A model generated the notes under the pieces. The model did no database searches and was not told the DNA's origin. It saw nothing but the letters and a program-made list of their open reading frames with translations. 64,000 nucleotides of DNA from Stereum hirsutum FP-91666 SS1 (taxonomy: Eukaryota > Basidiomycota > Agaricomycetes > Russulales > Stereaceae), in NCBI RefSeq assembly GCF_000264905.1, contig NW_006763131.1, forward strand, positions 253,039 through 317,038, read 5' to 3'. Shown here piece after piece: positions 44,038 to 56,805 of the stretch. The translations under genes were made by a program, and so were the position numbers. The stretch's first letter is position 1, and each line of letters begins with the position of its first letter.

Positions 44038-45680
44038 CTACGATCCTTCCCCTCGACCTTCAAACAGACCACGCTCTTCAGGAACCGGCATTCCAGGGAC
44101 CAAGGGAAAGGGGCGGTAGGCTGGCGAAAGAGCCACAATCAGACCGATGACCTGCTAGCAACAACTATGGAAGGGAAGCATGAGAGACTCACGTCTACCG
44201 CCGCGAAGGAAAAGGGCACCCAGCTCCTTTCTCTCGTCAAGTGTAGTGGCGGGGTCTGCAAATTTGGCCAAAATATTATCCTCCTCTTCCGCACAGAGTC
44301 CCTCGCTATCGCTCTCTGAACCGCTGTCACTCTCCTCGTCGTCCTCATCCATCTCATCCACCTCCGTCCCATCCTCCACCATCGAATCACTCCCATCCTC
44401 GGTACCGAGCGCCGTGCCGTCATTTTCGTGCGCTTGTCGAGATACAGCGGTCGACTGTCCGGAGGTGCCCGCCGGAGTGGGAAGAGGAGGTGTGGTCGAA
44501 AAGTCAGTCCTACCGAACATCTGTAGTCGTTCTGTAAACATTGGAGGGCGGTAGTATATTAACTCGTAAGCCTCGAGGGTGAGGTCGGCCAGCTTGCGCT
44601 GGCGTCCGGTCAGAGCGCCAAGCCCGAATTTCTTTTGGTGATTTTCGAGTTTGGACCCTGCGTTGAGGATCAGAAGGAAAGGATTGACGTCATCATCCGA
44701 ATCTGCGCGGAAGGTACGGGAAAAGGGAGGGTAGGGATCGGAGTCGAGTGCTTGACGAAGTTCGCCGTCGATAACCTGCCAGAGACCATACACTCGCGGC
44801 TCGCGCTGTTTGAGGGCTATTAGTGGTTGGTCGGGCAAGAGGAAGAACGAAGGATGGAGCAAGATGATGTCGTATGTTGGTTGATACAGGCCTGGGCGGA
44901 GCCACTGCAGATAATAATGATAGGTGAGCTATATCTGTGCTTGATGGCGAGTCTATCTGTGCTTGATGGCGATTCAGGCACCACGCACGCTGAAGCTTCT
45001 GACGGTCAGACGGTGCTCGTTGTGCAACGTCATTGCCGCCCATCCCTCGTTAACATCTTTCAACTCTTGAATCACAAGTTTCAGCGAGTCCTCGCTCAAC
45101 GTGATGGCGAACGTAGCATATAAGTCGAGGTGTCGGTGATAGGTGGGACGTACTGATCTGTCGGTCAGATACCTAGTCGCTGACAACGAGAACAAGCAGG
45201 AAGGTCTTACAATAAACGAGGTTTTCCGCTGCTTCGAGGTTAAATCCCGCTTTCTTGCGGACGATGCCCAGCACATCGACTAAATAGTAGATCTAGAGAT
45301 TATGTTGTGATGTGTGGGTGGCGGCGGGGTAACATTAATACGGGACCTACCACTTTGTCAAGCCGGGCCTTGTTGCCCTTCTTCTGGACAGCGTTGACAA
45401 GATGAGCTACTTCGAGAGAAAGGCAGGCATAGCCAGTGAGGAAACAGCCGTCATCGCCAGATAATTTTTCTCTGATCTTGTTCTCATCCTTGATCTTAGC
45501 GTTTCGAGACTTTTTCGTCGACGTCGAGCCCTGACCTGTCGGTGTCGGGGACGAGATGCGTACAGGCTGGCCGACGAAGCCTGGAGTGATGGGAAAAATA
45601 AATGCTGCGCTCGGAATGTAAACCCTGTCTTTGATGATGTCCGCCATAAGGAGGGGAGGACGATGGTGGAAGGGAAGCGC
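43965..45680. repeat. Tandem duplication, unit 2
   Basis: Direct copy of 41630-43331, differing by scattered substitutions and a short insertion near 44940-44990 (a GATGGCGA-type repeat). Confidence 0.85.
44038..45647 (-). CDS. HNH-type protein of a second family, tandem copy E
   Basis: Near-identical duplicate of copy D, starting MADIIKDRVYIPSAAFIF. It keeps GCFLTGYACLSLEVAHLV, ENLVY joined to LRPTYHRHLDLYATF, the LLHPSFFLLPDQPLIAL block and the acidic stretch, ending FEGRGEGS. It differs from D mainly in the segment around 44940-45040 (VNEGWAAMT in place of ANAEWAERT, followed by extra bases), which lies at an exon edge or in an intron; this is the only place where the gene model could be affected. 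No stop is seen in the main exons. Upstream sequence beyond 45680 is not shared with D, so the copies have different promoters beyond the first 35 bp or so. Confidence 0.65.
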
Positions 45681-46129
45681 TGGCGACACAAACAAACTCC
45701 GGGCCGGCGGCTCCGGACATTCGCTCCACCCAAGTTCATGCTAGTCACGGCGAGGAGGAAGATACTTCTAAGTCTCATTTACAGTGATGACAATAGATCA
45801 CTGTTATGAGGAGGAAGAGTTATGTATTTTCTGGATATGGATTTCACAATGCAAATGGCTTTGGCGTGTTCCAAATAAGTACTGGTCCCCCCGGGACCAC
45901 AGCGCCACAATCAACTATGTGGCGTCAGACGCCGAGTCATGACACACCGGCGCGAAAAAGGCAAGAACATTACATAATCATGTCGCCTAATGGCGGCCAA
46001 GATCGTCTCCGCTGTCTTTCTCCAGACCCTTCACCGCACAGCACAAGTGCTCGTCGTCCACGCCGTCATCGACATATCTTTGTTCATCGCCCATCACGGT
46101 GGTGACCATAGTGATTACTTATCAGCGGC
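45648..46129. other. Intergenic upstream of the 4CXXC gene
   Basis: Divergent promoter region between copy E and the large zinc-finger gene. Nothing else recognised. Confidence 0.5.
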
Positions 46130-49100
46130 ATGTGGCCGCACTCGTCTTCTTCTGAGCTGGCCAACTGGAATGGCGGGCTATCAAAACCACGGAGTCCTGT
46201 ACCTTCGCCGCCACAACCAACCCACCCAGCAGCGATGCACTCTTCGTCGTCTCGAACGGCACCACAGCAGTCACAAATTAGCGCAGAATATTCTAATGCA
46301 TACGAGAGGGAACATGAGGATGAGGCGATGTACGATATCGAACAATCGAGAAGGGATAGAGGACAAGGAGCTGTGACAGCGGGCCAGGTTCGTTCCTTTC
46401 GTCCTTCAGTCTTCCTCTGTGGATACATACAATGTCCACGCGAGGGAGATTTTATGTTTCTTACACGCTGACAGACTTGCTGGTCATTTTAGTTCTCGAT
46501 GATAAGCAACATTGGCCCTACGCGGGTCAGTTCTCCGCCACAAGCCAGCTCGACATTGTTCACAAAGCGGTCGTATCATTACACGTCCTTAGCCGCACTC
46601 GATGCGTATGGATCTTCACCTGAACCCGACGAACCATTATCTACGGAAGAACAAGCTATGATGGACGCGTACGTTCCGTACGAAGACACGCCTGTGCCCG
46701 GACGCGACGACGCGTCGAGTCGCGTCACCACCGCGCCGCCACCTGAACAACACCAACCACAGCAGCATGAATCATCTCATGCATCATCATCGGAATCTTC
46801 TAATAGACGGCTATCACTCATCGACGTTGACGCAGAGCCTGTGGAAGTGACTGAATCGTCGCAGTCGTCGTTGCCTTCGCCGCTCGATGAGTCCGTCGGC
46901 GCGACGAAGCTCTCGAGGGAGAGCTCGGGAGATTCGAGAGATGTGAGTGAGATGTTGGTCGATCGGGCTTTGGACGACTCTCATACGCCGTCCACGCCCG
47001 TTCAGAGATCAACCGTACGTTCACATTCATCAATGATCTCATGCCGACCCTGACTTATCGTTTAGGATACTTCACAGTTCGGCCTGATCACACCTCGTTC
47101 TTCGCGCCTCCCGGATACGAGGGAGTTCTCGATACTCTCATCGGTACTCCCACTTTCTTGATGCATGCCTATTTTTGTGCCTTACCCATCCACTCTTTTT
47201 TTGTCTAGCCCCTATCGACGCCACAACATTCCGTGCCACCCAGCGTAGCTTCATCTCCTCATCCTCGCCCAATCAAACGTCGTAAGATCGTCTACGTCGA
47301 CGTTCCACCCCTTCCGTCGTCATATAAACGCACCATCAGCATGCCTCTACCCAAACCCACACCTAAACCCATTAATACCGCACCCCGACTCTCCGCCCGG
47401 TCCATCCGGACTATCCGTGACAGTGACGACGAAGGCGATTATGCGTCCGTGATCGATATCAGCTCCGATGAGGAGGACGAGATCCCGCTGTACGTGCGCA
47501 AGATACAGGAGGAGGGGAAGCGGAAGAGTGCGGTCAGGGCCACAAAGATGGTGAGGGAGATTACGAGGGAGACGTTAGCGTTTCAGAAGAGCCTTGGGGC
47601 CAGTTTGAGTCAGAGGCCGAGTGAGAGTGAGAGAAAGAAGGGGAAGAAGCAGAGTCAGAAGTTGAGTCTGAGTCTGACTCAGGGTGGGAGGGGAAGTGGG
47701 AGTGGGAAGAAGAGGAAGAGGGACGAGATGGATGATTATGATTCCTTTGAGAGTGAGGAGGAGGATGATGTGAGCTTGAGGGGTTCGGTGAAGTCGCTGC
47801 GCACAGATCAAGGCAATAGGAAGGGGAAGGGTAAAGGGAAGGGGAAAGAGAGGATACCGGAGGTTGTGATGCCGAAGAGGACGAAGAATGTCTCGAGTTC
47901 TGCGTCTGCGCCTATCGTTGTCAAGAAGCGGAAGACTGGGCCACAACAATCTACGCCTTCCTTCCTATCCTCCGCTGCGTCCACTTCTACGTCTACCTTC
48001 AAATGGCCACTCGGTCGTCCTCTCACGACCAAGTCACAATCCCAGCCACAGCCAACGCCCCTACCAGAATCCCGCTCCCGCTCCCGCTCCAGATCTCGCT
48101 CTCGTTCTCGATCCCGTTCACAATCTCGCTCCCGTTCGCGCCCACGTCAATCGCAACCACAAACTCGACCCCGACCCCGACCTCTAACTCGGCTTCCATC
48201 CCAATCCCAATCCCGAATCCCCACACAAGACGAAGGAACACCCCTCTTCGCCCATACCCCACCCTCATACCTCACCCTCCCACTCCCCCAGCCCGACCCT
48301 GCATCCGTGCTACCATATGATACGCCGGAGGGAGTCACGTTGGGCTCGTTGGTCGTCATGAGGCCGTTTTTGAAGGAGGTGGGGAGTGTGATGAGGGAGT
48401 TTGGACCGAGGTGGGCGATGGGGTTGAAGGGGCAAGAGGGAGAGGGAGGCGAGGCGGATGATATGGGTGAGAGGGATGGAGAGGAGAAGGGACAGGGAGA
48501 AGTTAAGTTGTGTGACCGGCTTTGGTGGAGTAGGACGGGCCAGGAGGAAGAGTTTGAGGGGAGGGAGTGGGAGGTTTGTGAGGGCGGTGACTTTAGCGGG
48601 ACGAGGGTGTTGGAGGGGATGTTTATTGGGAATGAGGACGAGTTGAGTACTGACGACCAGGACCGGGAAGAGAGTGAGGTGGAGGCGGATACGGCCGGCG
48701 GTAGGTCTGAGATCGAGGTGGAGAGTGAGGAGGAGGTGGAGGTGCAAGAAGAGGACAGGGACAGTGATATCGAGATCATCGACGGTCCGCCATTCTTAGA
48801 TCCTTTGCGTCCACCGCCAACGTTACCGGCTCCTGCTATACAAGACGTTACTCCCCTTCAACCGATCAACGGTTCCTCGCCATCGCAAACAGTCCGCACA
48901 CCGACGTCCCCAATTGGTCCCCGTGCTCAGCCTCAGGCCGTAGTCTCTTTCGCCCGACCCTCCCTTTCGCCATCTCAGTCTCGCGCTCAGATACCTTTTG
49001 CACCACAATCACAGTATCGTCCTATCGCTCCAGCTCCTGCTCCTATCCAAGTTTCGCCTCCTTCACCCGTGGGTGCATCGGTCTCAGTCACTGTGGAACA

Positions 49101-51925
49101 GCGTCCTGATACAACTGTTACTATCTCGCCGTCTCAGATGCAGATCCAGACATTGGCAACAGCCAGTATGACTGCGCTTCCTCCTTCGCCTTCATCTCCG
49201 TTTCACCTCTCGCAACTTCAAAACTTGCAAACGCACCAGAGACAGGACTCGTTCGGTTCTACGACTTCGATTTCTATAGGAGGCAATCAGGTTCCTCTAC
49301 AGCTGGATTATCACTCTGGCTTCGGCCATCCATACACTGAAGGTAAACAAACCGAGTACAGACACGAGCACGGGCTTCAAGAACCGTGGAGTCCGTCTGG
49401 AGAGGAGATGTATCCGCATGAGACTATTAATCCCTCCCTGATTAATCCTGTCTCGAACCCGTCTCCTGAGGCCGACCAGACTGGCACCGAACCTGACGCC
49501 GATGTTGACATGTCTGCGCCGTACATTTCCGAACAAGAGCAGGGCCACGGTCAACACGCTTACTACCCCGCTGATCCCGCCGATGGGTTCGCGGACAGTC
49601 ACGGTCCAAAACAATCGGATATGAACGGCCCGTATGGATATGGACTGATGTATTCGTACACACAGCCTCTAGCGCAGACGACGGAACACTCCGCCGCTCG
49701 TGCTAACAGTCCAGGGATGAACTCCGAGTCATCGAAGTCGCAGGGGAAGAAGAAGAAGGTCAAGGCGATCTTTCATCGGACGAAGACGGGACAGGAGAGG
49801 ATCGAGCGGGAACGGGCGTTGTCACAGTCTCAGCAGTCGCACCATTCGCAGTCACCGGTTCAGCGCGTTCAAGCTCTAGCTGGACCGTCGTCTTGGGATG
49901 GGGACGATGGAGCTTCTACGAGCTCGAAGGCGGGGGCTTGGGAGGTGAAGAGGAGGGCGGGCACGCCTGGGCAGGAGGATTCGGACGAGGAGGATGAGGA
50001 GGATGATGATGAGATGGGGCTAGAGGAGGTGGATGAGGACGATGAGGATTATGTGCCAACTGGGAGCGCGAGGGTAAAGAAGGCTAAGGTGGATAAGGGT
50101 AAGGGGAGAGCTAGGGAGGTGGATATGGACGAAGATGATGGGGCATCGATCGTCGTTATGCGCAGGGTTCAGAGCGCGAGGGTCTCTGGCTCCGGGCACG
50201 TCGGACGGGAGGCTAATGTTTATGAATCGAGGACCATAAAATCGATCAGCGCAACCATCGAGATTTACTGTCACCAGTGTAGGACCAAGAAGAAAACCAA
50301 GCAGATGAGGTGCATAAATGAAAAGTGCGGCAAACACTTCTGCCCGCAGTGCATTTATTCCAGGTGCGTCCTATCCTTCAATTCGAAGCATTTTTTCTAC
50401 TCCCTGTCGCTGACTCAGGCTGATCCGGTCCTTCGTAACATCTCTGCCCATTAGATACCCCCAACGCGTGTTCGACCCCGAAGATCCGAACTTCCTCTGT
50501 CCCATCTGCGACAAAACGTGCAACTGCACAAGCTGCTGTCAAAAACGCAACGAGCGATACATCTCTGAGAAGACCAATGGCGGCTGGCGCGGCCATCTCA
50601 CAAGACAGGGTATCACCGACTTTGTCTCGTTTGAGGCACCTAACCGTCGCCCCCTCGTCCGTGCGCCCAAGTCTTCGGGAAAGGCGAAGCCAAAAGCTTC
50701 GACCAAGCGTGCTGGCCCTGCTTCCACTACAGACGTTCCGGAGGAAGACGTGATGGGCGATGATGATGGAGAGAGCGGTTATGGGTATGGACATCCCGGT
50801 TGGACGCCGTCGCCAGAGGCTGGTGCGACATGGTCGGAATCGAACAGTCCAACACCGGACCTGGAAGCGGCGAGCCAGGTACGTTTACCGGCTTGGGCGT
50901 TCCCGGAGAATAATCAGTGGGGCAACATTTATTTCGCGGATGGGAGGAACAAGATGGGCGAGGGCAAGGTTGGGGAGGATGGGCTGATCCATGTGGAGCC
51001 TGTGGTAGGAGAGCAGGATACGCTATCGGCCGCTCTTCCGTTGTCCACCGTCTATTCAGACTTTCCGAAGTCGAGGTCTCCGTCCCCCGTGTTCCGGTCA
51101 GCCCCTCTTCCTACGCCAGCGCCATATCCGACAACGGAGATGCGTCCCCTTCCCGCTCAACCACCATTGACGAAACGCCGCGTCTTTATAGGCAAGCCGC
51201 TAAAGGAATGGGGCCGTCGAGTCAAGACTCGGGAGATCGATTGGGACCCTTCCCTTGTGGTGGGACGTTATAGAACAGGGCCTGAACCAAAAGCCAATGC
51301 GTCAGCGTCAGCTATTCAGCGTCGAAAGGGGAAGTTCATGGAGCGAGGGAGGCGGTACTATGTCGGCGTTTCGCCTCGTGAACGCAAACACAATTACCGT
51401 CAGCATCAGCCACTTGTACAAGCCACCTCGGTCGCCAGTATCTACGACTCGGTTTTCGGCGGGAACTCGCCGCTGGCCAGTGCGACGAGCAGTGAGGATG
51501 AGGAAGACGAGGGAGGGGATGAGGATGCGGACGGAGAGACTGATTATGGACCTTGGCCGAATGAGGTTCCGTGGTCTCCTGGGAAGCTGGAAGCGTATCA
51601 GTCGAACAACCCGGACCTCACCCAGGCAGTGGGCACTGTTGCTGCTGCTGGCGATGGGTTACCGTCTTTGGAGGCTTTGAAGCTGCAGGAGATTGCGGGC
51701 GGTCCTGGGTCGCTTCCCTCACTCGATGGCACTGACCACGCCTGCCATGGTTCGGCTGGCGCCGCCCTGCTTTCGCACCTTGGGTACGACCCGAACCTCA
51801 AGGTGATGCCAGCACCGACCAACGCCAGTATCACTGAAGGAGCGATGGATCCTAACCTTCGGGACTCAGTGGGCGACCTCCATCCTCAGCACGCAGTGGC
51901 GGTCTTGACCGGTGGAGATCGGTAA
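46130..51925 (+). CDS. Large nuclear-type protein with a 4CXXC/R1 zinc-finger domain
   Basis: Exons 46130-46387, 46493-47014, 47066-47143, 47209-50363 and 50455-51925 join in frame to 1827 residues. The recognisable domain spans the last intron: CHQCRTKKKTKQMRCI, CGKHFCPQCIYSR joined to YPQRVFDPEDPNFLCPICDK, TCNCTSCCQKRNERY, then GHLTRQGITDFVSF. This is the cysteine-rich domain of the MAO-A repressor R1 / CDCA7 type (zf-4CXXC_R1), expected to bind DNA or chromatin. The rest is largely disordered: an N-terminal Ser/Pro-rich part, Lys/Arg clusters suited to nuclear import (RPIKRRKIVYVD, KKRKTGPQ), Arg-Ser dipeptide repeats near 48070-48150, Glu/Asp-rich stretches, and a His/Gln/Tyr-rich middle. 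A chromatin role is inferred from the domain. Confidence 0.8.
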
Positions 51926-52560
51926 ATATTTTCCTCTCGCCGTTGGATTTCGTGCTCCTTTTTCTCCTATTGTAATATAATGTTTGTTATGATTGAGTTT
52001 GTATTTTTCTTGATCCTGTTATCGTTCGATTTATCACGTGCTTCAGATTTGTTTGTTGGTTGAACTTTGTTCGTACGTTTTCGTGCAGTACGGTGTTTCC
52101 TCAATGACTTTTGTCTGTTGGTCAGTTCATCGTTGTAAATACCATAGCTTTTTGTGTCAGTCCTGTGACACCATTTATGCTCCCAGGGCCCCGTATATTC
52201 CCTCTGTGGAAGGAAAGGAGCTTGTGGACGAGGACGACCCTGATTTAGGAATTGAGGCGGAGTCTCAATTGACATTGGTACGGCGTCGGATGATTGGGTT
52301 CGCTAGGACCAGCACAAGCATTTGTGCATCTAACGTACCCTCAGTGGGCATTGCCAACCCTCTATACAAAACTTCTTATTTCAATCTTGAAGAAGGCGTG
52401 TCTTGCTGTGTCCCGATTTCACTTTAGAGTCGGCTAAAGAAAGTCCGTCCAGCCCTCCCATTGACCATTCACGAGCGACTAAACATGATCTTGTCAACAC
52501 CTTAGTCAAGATTGACAGTCGGTCGAGCGATTTGCAGTCACTCGAATCTCGTTCGTTGTT
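51926..52560. other. Intergenic
   Basis: 3' flank of the zinc-finger gene and promoter of F-box gene 3. Open frames here have no recognised domain. Confidence 0.5.
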
Positions 52561-54763
52561 ATGTCGTTCCGAGTCGATTCGTCATCTAGGTGCGCCTCTA
52601 TCGCATGAATCACCGTTCCTACTGTAATCACAATTTGATCTTGCCTTTCCATCAGTCTTGACTTGCATGTACAAGCACACACAGGATCCACCCAAGCACG
52701 GATCTGGCTCGAAGATCTCAGTACATGCGCGACTGGGATGTCGTCGTCCTTGACCCAGGCCCACAAGATTTTTCCGATCATTGACGCAGAGATCGCCAGC
52801 CTCAAGCGTGCCATTGTTGAGATCTCTCACTACCGTGCATCCATCTCCCCCGTGACATTCCTCTCTTCCGAGATCTTAGCGGACATATTTCGCTATTGCA
52901 GAGACAACGAAGCAAGTGCGATACTAATCACTTTTCGTCGTCACGATCGTGTCGTCGCGCAGGCGGTTTCTGCATCGGGATGCCATGGCTCGAGCTGACC
53001 CATGTGTGCCGTAGTTGGCGAGAAATTGCGCTCGCTGATAAGGTCTTGTGGTGTAGGATTCACCAAGACTGGCCTGTACGATGGATGGAGGAGATATTCC
53101 GTCGTTCGGGACACGTCCCTTTGAGCATCGAAATTCGTGTATGCAGTGAGCGCGACAGGCTTCTTCTCGCAGAGAACTATGCTCGTTCAAGACATCTCGA
53201 CATAGTGAGCTCGGGCTCCCCCCTTCCCGTCGCTCTTGTACAGCCTACTTCGATGCTCGAAAGCATTAGTCTAGAGTGCAGGTATTTCTCGACGGTGGAT
53301 GGAGTCGAACTCCCCGCCGTCCTTCTGGGAGGCTCTGCACCAAATGTACGTCGTGTTAAGCTGGTGTTTTGTTATGTTCCCTGGGTGCCCTTATGTGGTC
53401 TATTTCCTCATGTTACCCATCTCGAATTTGTTGATCCTAATATCCTCAAGCCTATCGAATTCGAAGACTTCATCCGAGCCCTGTCTTCTATGCCACACTT
53501 GGTCTATTTACGAATAGAGTCCGATATATCACAGGGTCTAGACAGCTTTGCCCCCATTTTCAGATTCAGTCCGCTACCAGGGTCTGCCAACAACGATGGC
53601 GATGGACTTCCTATTGAGTCTGAAAGCTCGAGCCAAGTCATCCTCCCGAACTTGACGCGCCTTGCATTGGGACCGTTTCTGTTCAGCACCTGTTTTCGAG
53701 CTTTCCAAACGCTCGTATTTCCATCCCTTTCTGACCTTCGCCTCTCCTGCCACGAGCTCCTTTACTACAATCACAGAGACGGTCCCAACGGAGGTGTCAT
53801 TGCGGAACGTTTCGTGATGTCTCATGTTGCAAACTATTGGCATCTACTATCCCGATTAAAACCCCTGGTGTGCCTCGAAGTGACATTTTCGTGCCCCGAG
53901 TTTCTCCCTGTCATACACGAGTTCAAACTCTCCGAACCTTGCCCGAGTACTGTAGCTTCTCTAGTCTCTGCCACATCTGGTGACGACTTGATATCTACCC
54001 ATGCTGGTCCCGCTTTGTCATTTATCACCACATCGAGGCGGGCCGTAGACGCACTGTTCGAGTCCATCTTGTCGCACGACATACGGCACATCTCACTCCG
54101 CTACGAGTTACTCTACGGCTGTGGAGAACCAGAGCGCCCCGAGACATTTTGCCATACCGTCTCCCGGAATGGTTCACAAGCGTAAAACTCTCAGGTATCG
54201 AGCGTTTAGATGTCTGCTGCAGTTTGCGCGCCTTGTCACATTTTCTCGATTCCCTTCATCCTTCTGCGGCTGGCCCATATCCCGCCACCCAAATACTAGA
54301 CATTCCGAACGATTCATCCCAGGACGTATACAACTGTTTTCCGAAGCTCCGCACGTTGGCGATCTCGGTACTCGAAATCAGGGACAAGTCGTCCCTCAGA
54401 GACCCCAATCCTGGGAAAAGGGACATATTTGAAGTATTCTTTGATTCGTTAGCACGACTTTGTTGTCCCAAACAGGCCGAAGGCTCCCGAACCGTCGTTC
54501 CACACTGTGTTCTCCCTAACCTTGACACTGTGCAAGTGCACATCGACTCGTCGGAAATGAATTCTTTGGACAGGAGAGCCGTGGAGGAGGTGGTTGATGC
54601 TTGCGAGGCAGCGTGGGCGATGTCGGTATTGAACGGAAGTACGGATGGGGACGATGGTACTTTGGGTGCGAAGGGGAAGATTCGGTTGGATATAGAACGT
54701 CCTCCTATTCAATACCAAGATCTGCCTGTGGGAGACTGGTTGGATATAGGGAGGGAGGATTAA
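52561..54763 (+). CDS. F-box protein 3, with an apparent one-base frameshift
   Basis: Third F-box gene, not closely related to the tandem pair. Exons 52561-52589, 52656-52915 and from 52963 onward join in frame. AEIASLKRAIVEISHYRAS is a short coil; the F-box reads PVTFLSSEILADIFRYCRDN, joined to LELTHVCRSWREIALADKVL. Irregular leucine-rich blocks follow. In the long last exon the frame in use stops at 54185, but clear continuation is found in the +2 frame from 54149: LPYRLPEWFTSVKLSG, on to PPIQYQDLPVGDWLDIGRED at 54763. The switch fits loss of one T in the run at 54147-54150 (ACATTTTGCC). This may be a sequencing error or a true early truncation. No intron signal explains it. Confidence 0.65.
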
Positions 54764-55070
54764 GCTACAAGAGGGGGTATTCCAATAGGCAGGTTGGGCA
54801 ACGGAAGCTTCTGATGACAAGCGTGCCATTTGTGGGCTCCGGTCTACTATTTTCTGGCTGGTATAACGACAGAAGAACCGTTTGCTCCCAACTTTGAGGC
54901 TCGAATATTGGTGCGGAGAACTATTCAGATACGGTAAATAAGACTACGTCGATAAGTTACAGGTTCGTATGCATGAGATTCGTGAGGACAGAGGTACTGT
55001 GCATCATGGCCGAGACCGAGGCAAGGAATAGAGAAAAATGAAGTGACAAAAATATATATCTCCAGTGCGT
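54764..55070. other. Intergenic between convergent genes
   Basis: 3' flanks of F-box gene 3 and the Y3-like gene. Nothing recognised. Confidence 0.5.
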
Positions 55071-55746
55071 CTAACAAATCTCGCAACCTCCAGAGAAGTC
55101 GGAGTCTACGTGGAACGAATGGGCGTCAGGATGATGCAAAGCCCAGATGACTGGCTGAGACTGACCATCGAAGCAATCTCCACATCCATTGCCGTTGCTG
55201 ATACATGTGCCATGCCCATCCTCGAAGAAGTCCAGGCCGTTGATCTTGTCTTTGGCGGTATCGCCGCATCCGAGCAAACCAGCAGCTTCGTTACGGATGG
55301 TCTCAGAGTCGAATGTGAAGCCTTTAGCACCGCCATCAGCGACGTAAACGCAGCCTGCAGGGAGAATGAATGCTCGTCAACAAGGATGAAGGGCGCGCTG
55401 GAACCATGGAAGCGTGAACGTACAGTTCCCGTGGCAGGCGACGTTTTGGGCTACACCGCCGACAATACCAGAGTTTGGGTTGGAATAACTGTGAGAAAGT
55501 TGAAGGACGATTGTGAGTATCAAATTCCACCGCGCAGAAGTGTGGAAAGAAAAGGACGTACTGGCAAACATTCGATGTACCAGCCCAGACACTGTTCCAA
55601 GTGTCAGGATCTACCAGAGCTTGGCAGTCGGAAAGCGTGGCGTCTGATGTGGTGCCACAATGGATGCCGACTGCAGCGAAAGCGGATGGGAGGAAAGTGG
55701 CGGCAAGCGCGGCGACAAGGCTGATGGAGGGGAGAGAGAAGTACAT
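55071..55746 (-). CDS. Y3-like cysteine-rich secreted protein, subtype MY, copy 2
   Basis: Close paralogue of the gene at 40552. Signal peptide MYFSLPSISLVAALAATFLP, then AVGIHCGTTSDATLSDCQ. Splicing gives SNVCHYSNPNSGIVGGVAQN, VACHGNC, then VYVADGGAKGFTFDSETIRN, EAAGLLGCGDTAKDKINGLD, CISNGNGCGD and the last exon SDFSGGCEIC. All four exons and all cysteines are kept. Mature protein about 130 residues, predicted to be secreted and disulfide-bonded. The 55746 start has a TATAAAAG box 110 bases upstream. It is divergent from the MF-type gene at 57560. Confidence 0.78.
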
Positions 55747-55855
55747 TTTGGATGATGGGAGAGTGGTACGATTGAGAGTAGATGAGTGGTAAGGATGAGG
55801 ATGAGGGGAATGGCTGATGTATTGGGATGGTGAATCTTGGTTGAGGACGGTGCTA

Positions 55856-55863
55856 CTTTTATA
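55856..55863 (-). promoter_or_regulatory. TATA box of the Y3-like gene at 55746
   Basis: TATAAAAG on the minus strand, about 110 bases upstream of the start codon. Confidence 0.6.
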
Positions 55864-56719
55864 CGTTGACGAGTCCAACCTGTAAAAGTTGAAGTCAATC
55901 TCTTCAAAGAGAGGCCATCTCCGTGTGTCGATGACGCACAAAAACAGCCTCAGTAACATCAACATAACGAAATTCTGGGGTTCGCGACGGGACATCATTG
56001 GAGTCACCGCCATCACGGGCGTGTACTGCCCACACCCTCCGATACGTATTCCGTGTTCGGTTAAGCTTGAACAAAGGGCATTAAATATCGAACGGATCAA
56101 CGACGAAGGCAGCAATCAAGGAAGTCAACAAGCAGACATATGGAAGCCCACAAAATGCCGATCTCGTCCGGAGTTAGGCCTCTGCGAAGGACACAAGGCC
56201 GCTGACACCTCCTGGTATTCGCATTGTTGTTGGGGAGCCCTGGTCACCATCGGTCTGAACCGCTCCCAACATTTGCATGAGGATGTTACTAAGAATGCAA
56301 GCCAACTCCACAACAAATCTTCCGACGATGTGACCTGTTCAGCAGGAGCATTTAGGGTATTCCCCGAAAACAAAGTTGAGTTGGTATCGCACTTTGGAGT
56401 CCTGTAGCATTGATGGAGTGGGGTGATAGATTTTAGAAAGATCAGATAAATGATTTAGAAGAGAAAATAGTGGGGTTCAATGAATCACTTACTAGTATGC
56501 CACCCCAAAACTATGAGGCCACTGGCGGGCGGTTTGAATGATGGCGATGCTCAGGCGACGACATGACTTACTCACTACACCCGCTACGATCCATTCCTCT
56601 CGGTGTCATACAGCTGGTATGGCTCTCTTTAATGGCCCGAGTTCTTACATTTTGTGAGAACTTGGGTAGACAACTCGAGACGGAATAACAAGTTGAAGGA
56701 CAGAGGCTCAGGTTGCTGA

Positions 56720-56805
56720 GTCGCTCTGGCCAATGAGAACCGCGCAAGCCTTTGAACAACAAAGCCAAACAAAGCATTCCAAATTGGCTGATGCGTCGCG
56801 GCGAA
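56720..56805 (+). repeat. Dispersed block, copy 2
   Basis: CTGGCCAATGAGA, GCAAGCC, CAACAAAGCCAAACAA and AATTGGC, as at 39629-39715 and in the same orientation. There is no poly(A) run here. Confidence 0.6.

Noticed and set aside
47575..48779. Long minus-strand frames inside the 4CXXC gene
   Set aside because: Shadows of the Arg-Ser and Glu-rich low-complexity coding sequence on the plus strand.
55065..55724. A 219-codon plus-strand frame across the Y3-like gene
   Set aside because: Antisense to the four-exon Y3-like gene, whose splice sites and cysteine pattern are clear.
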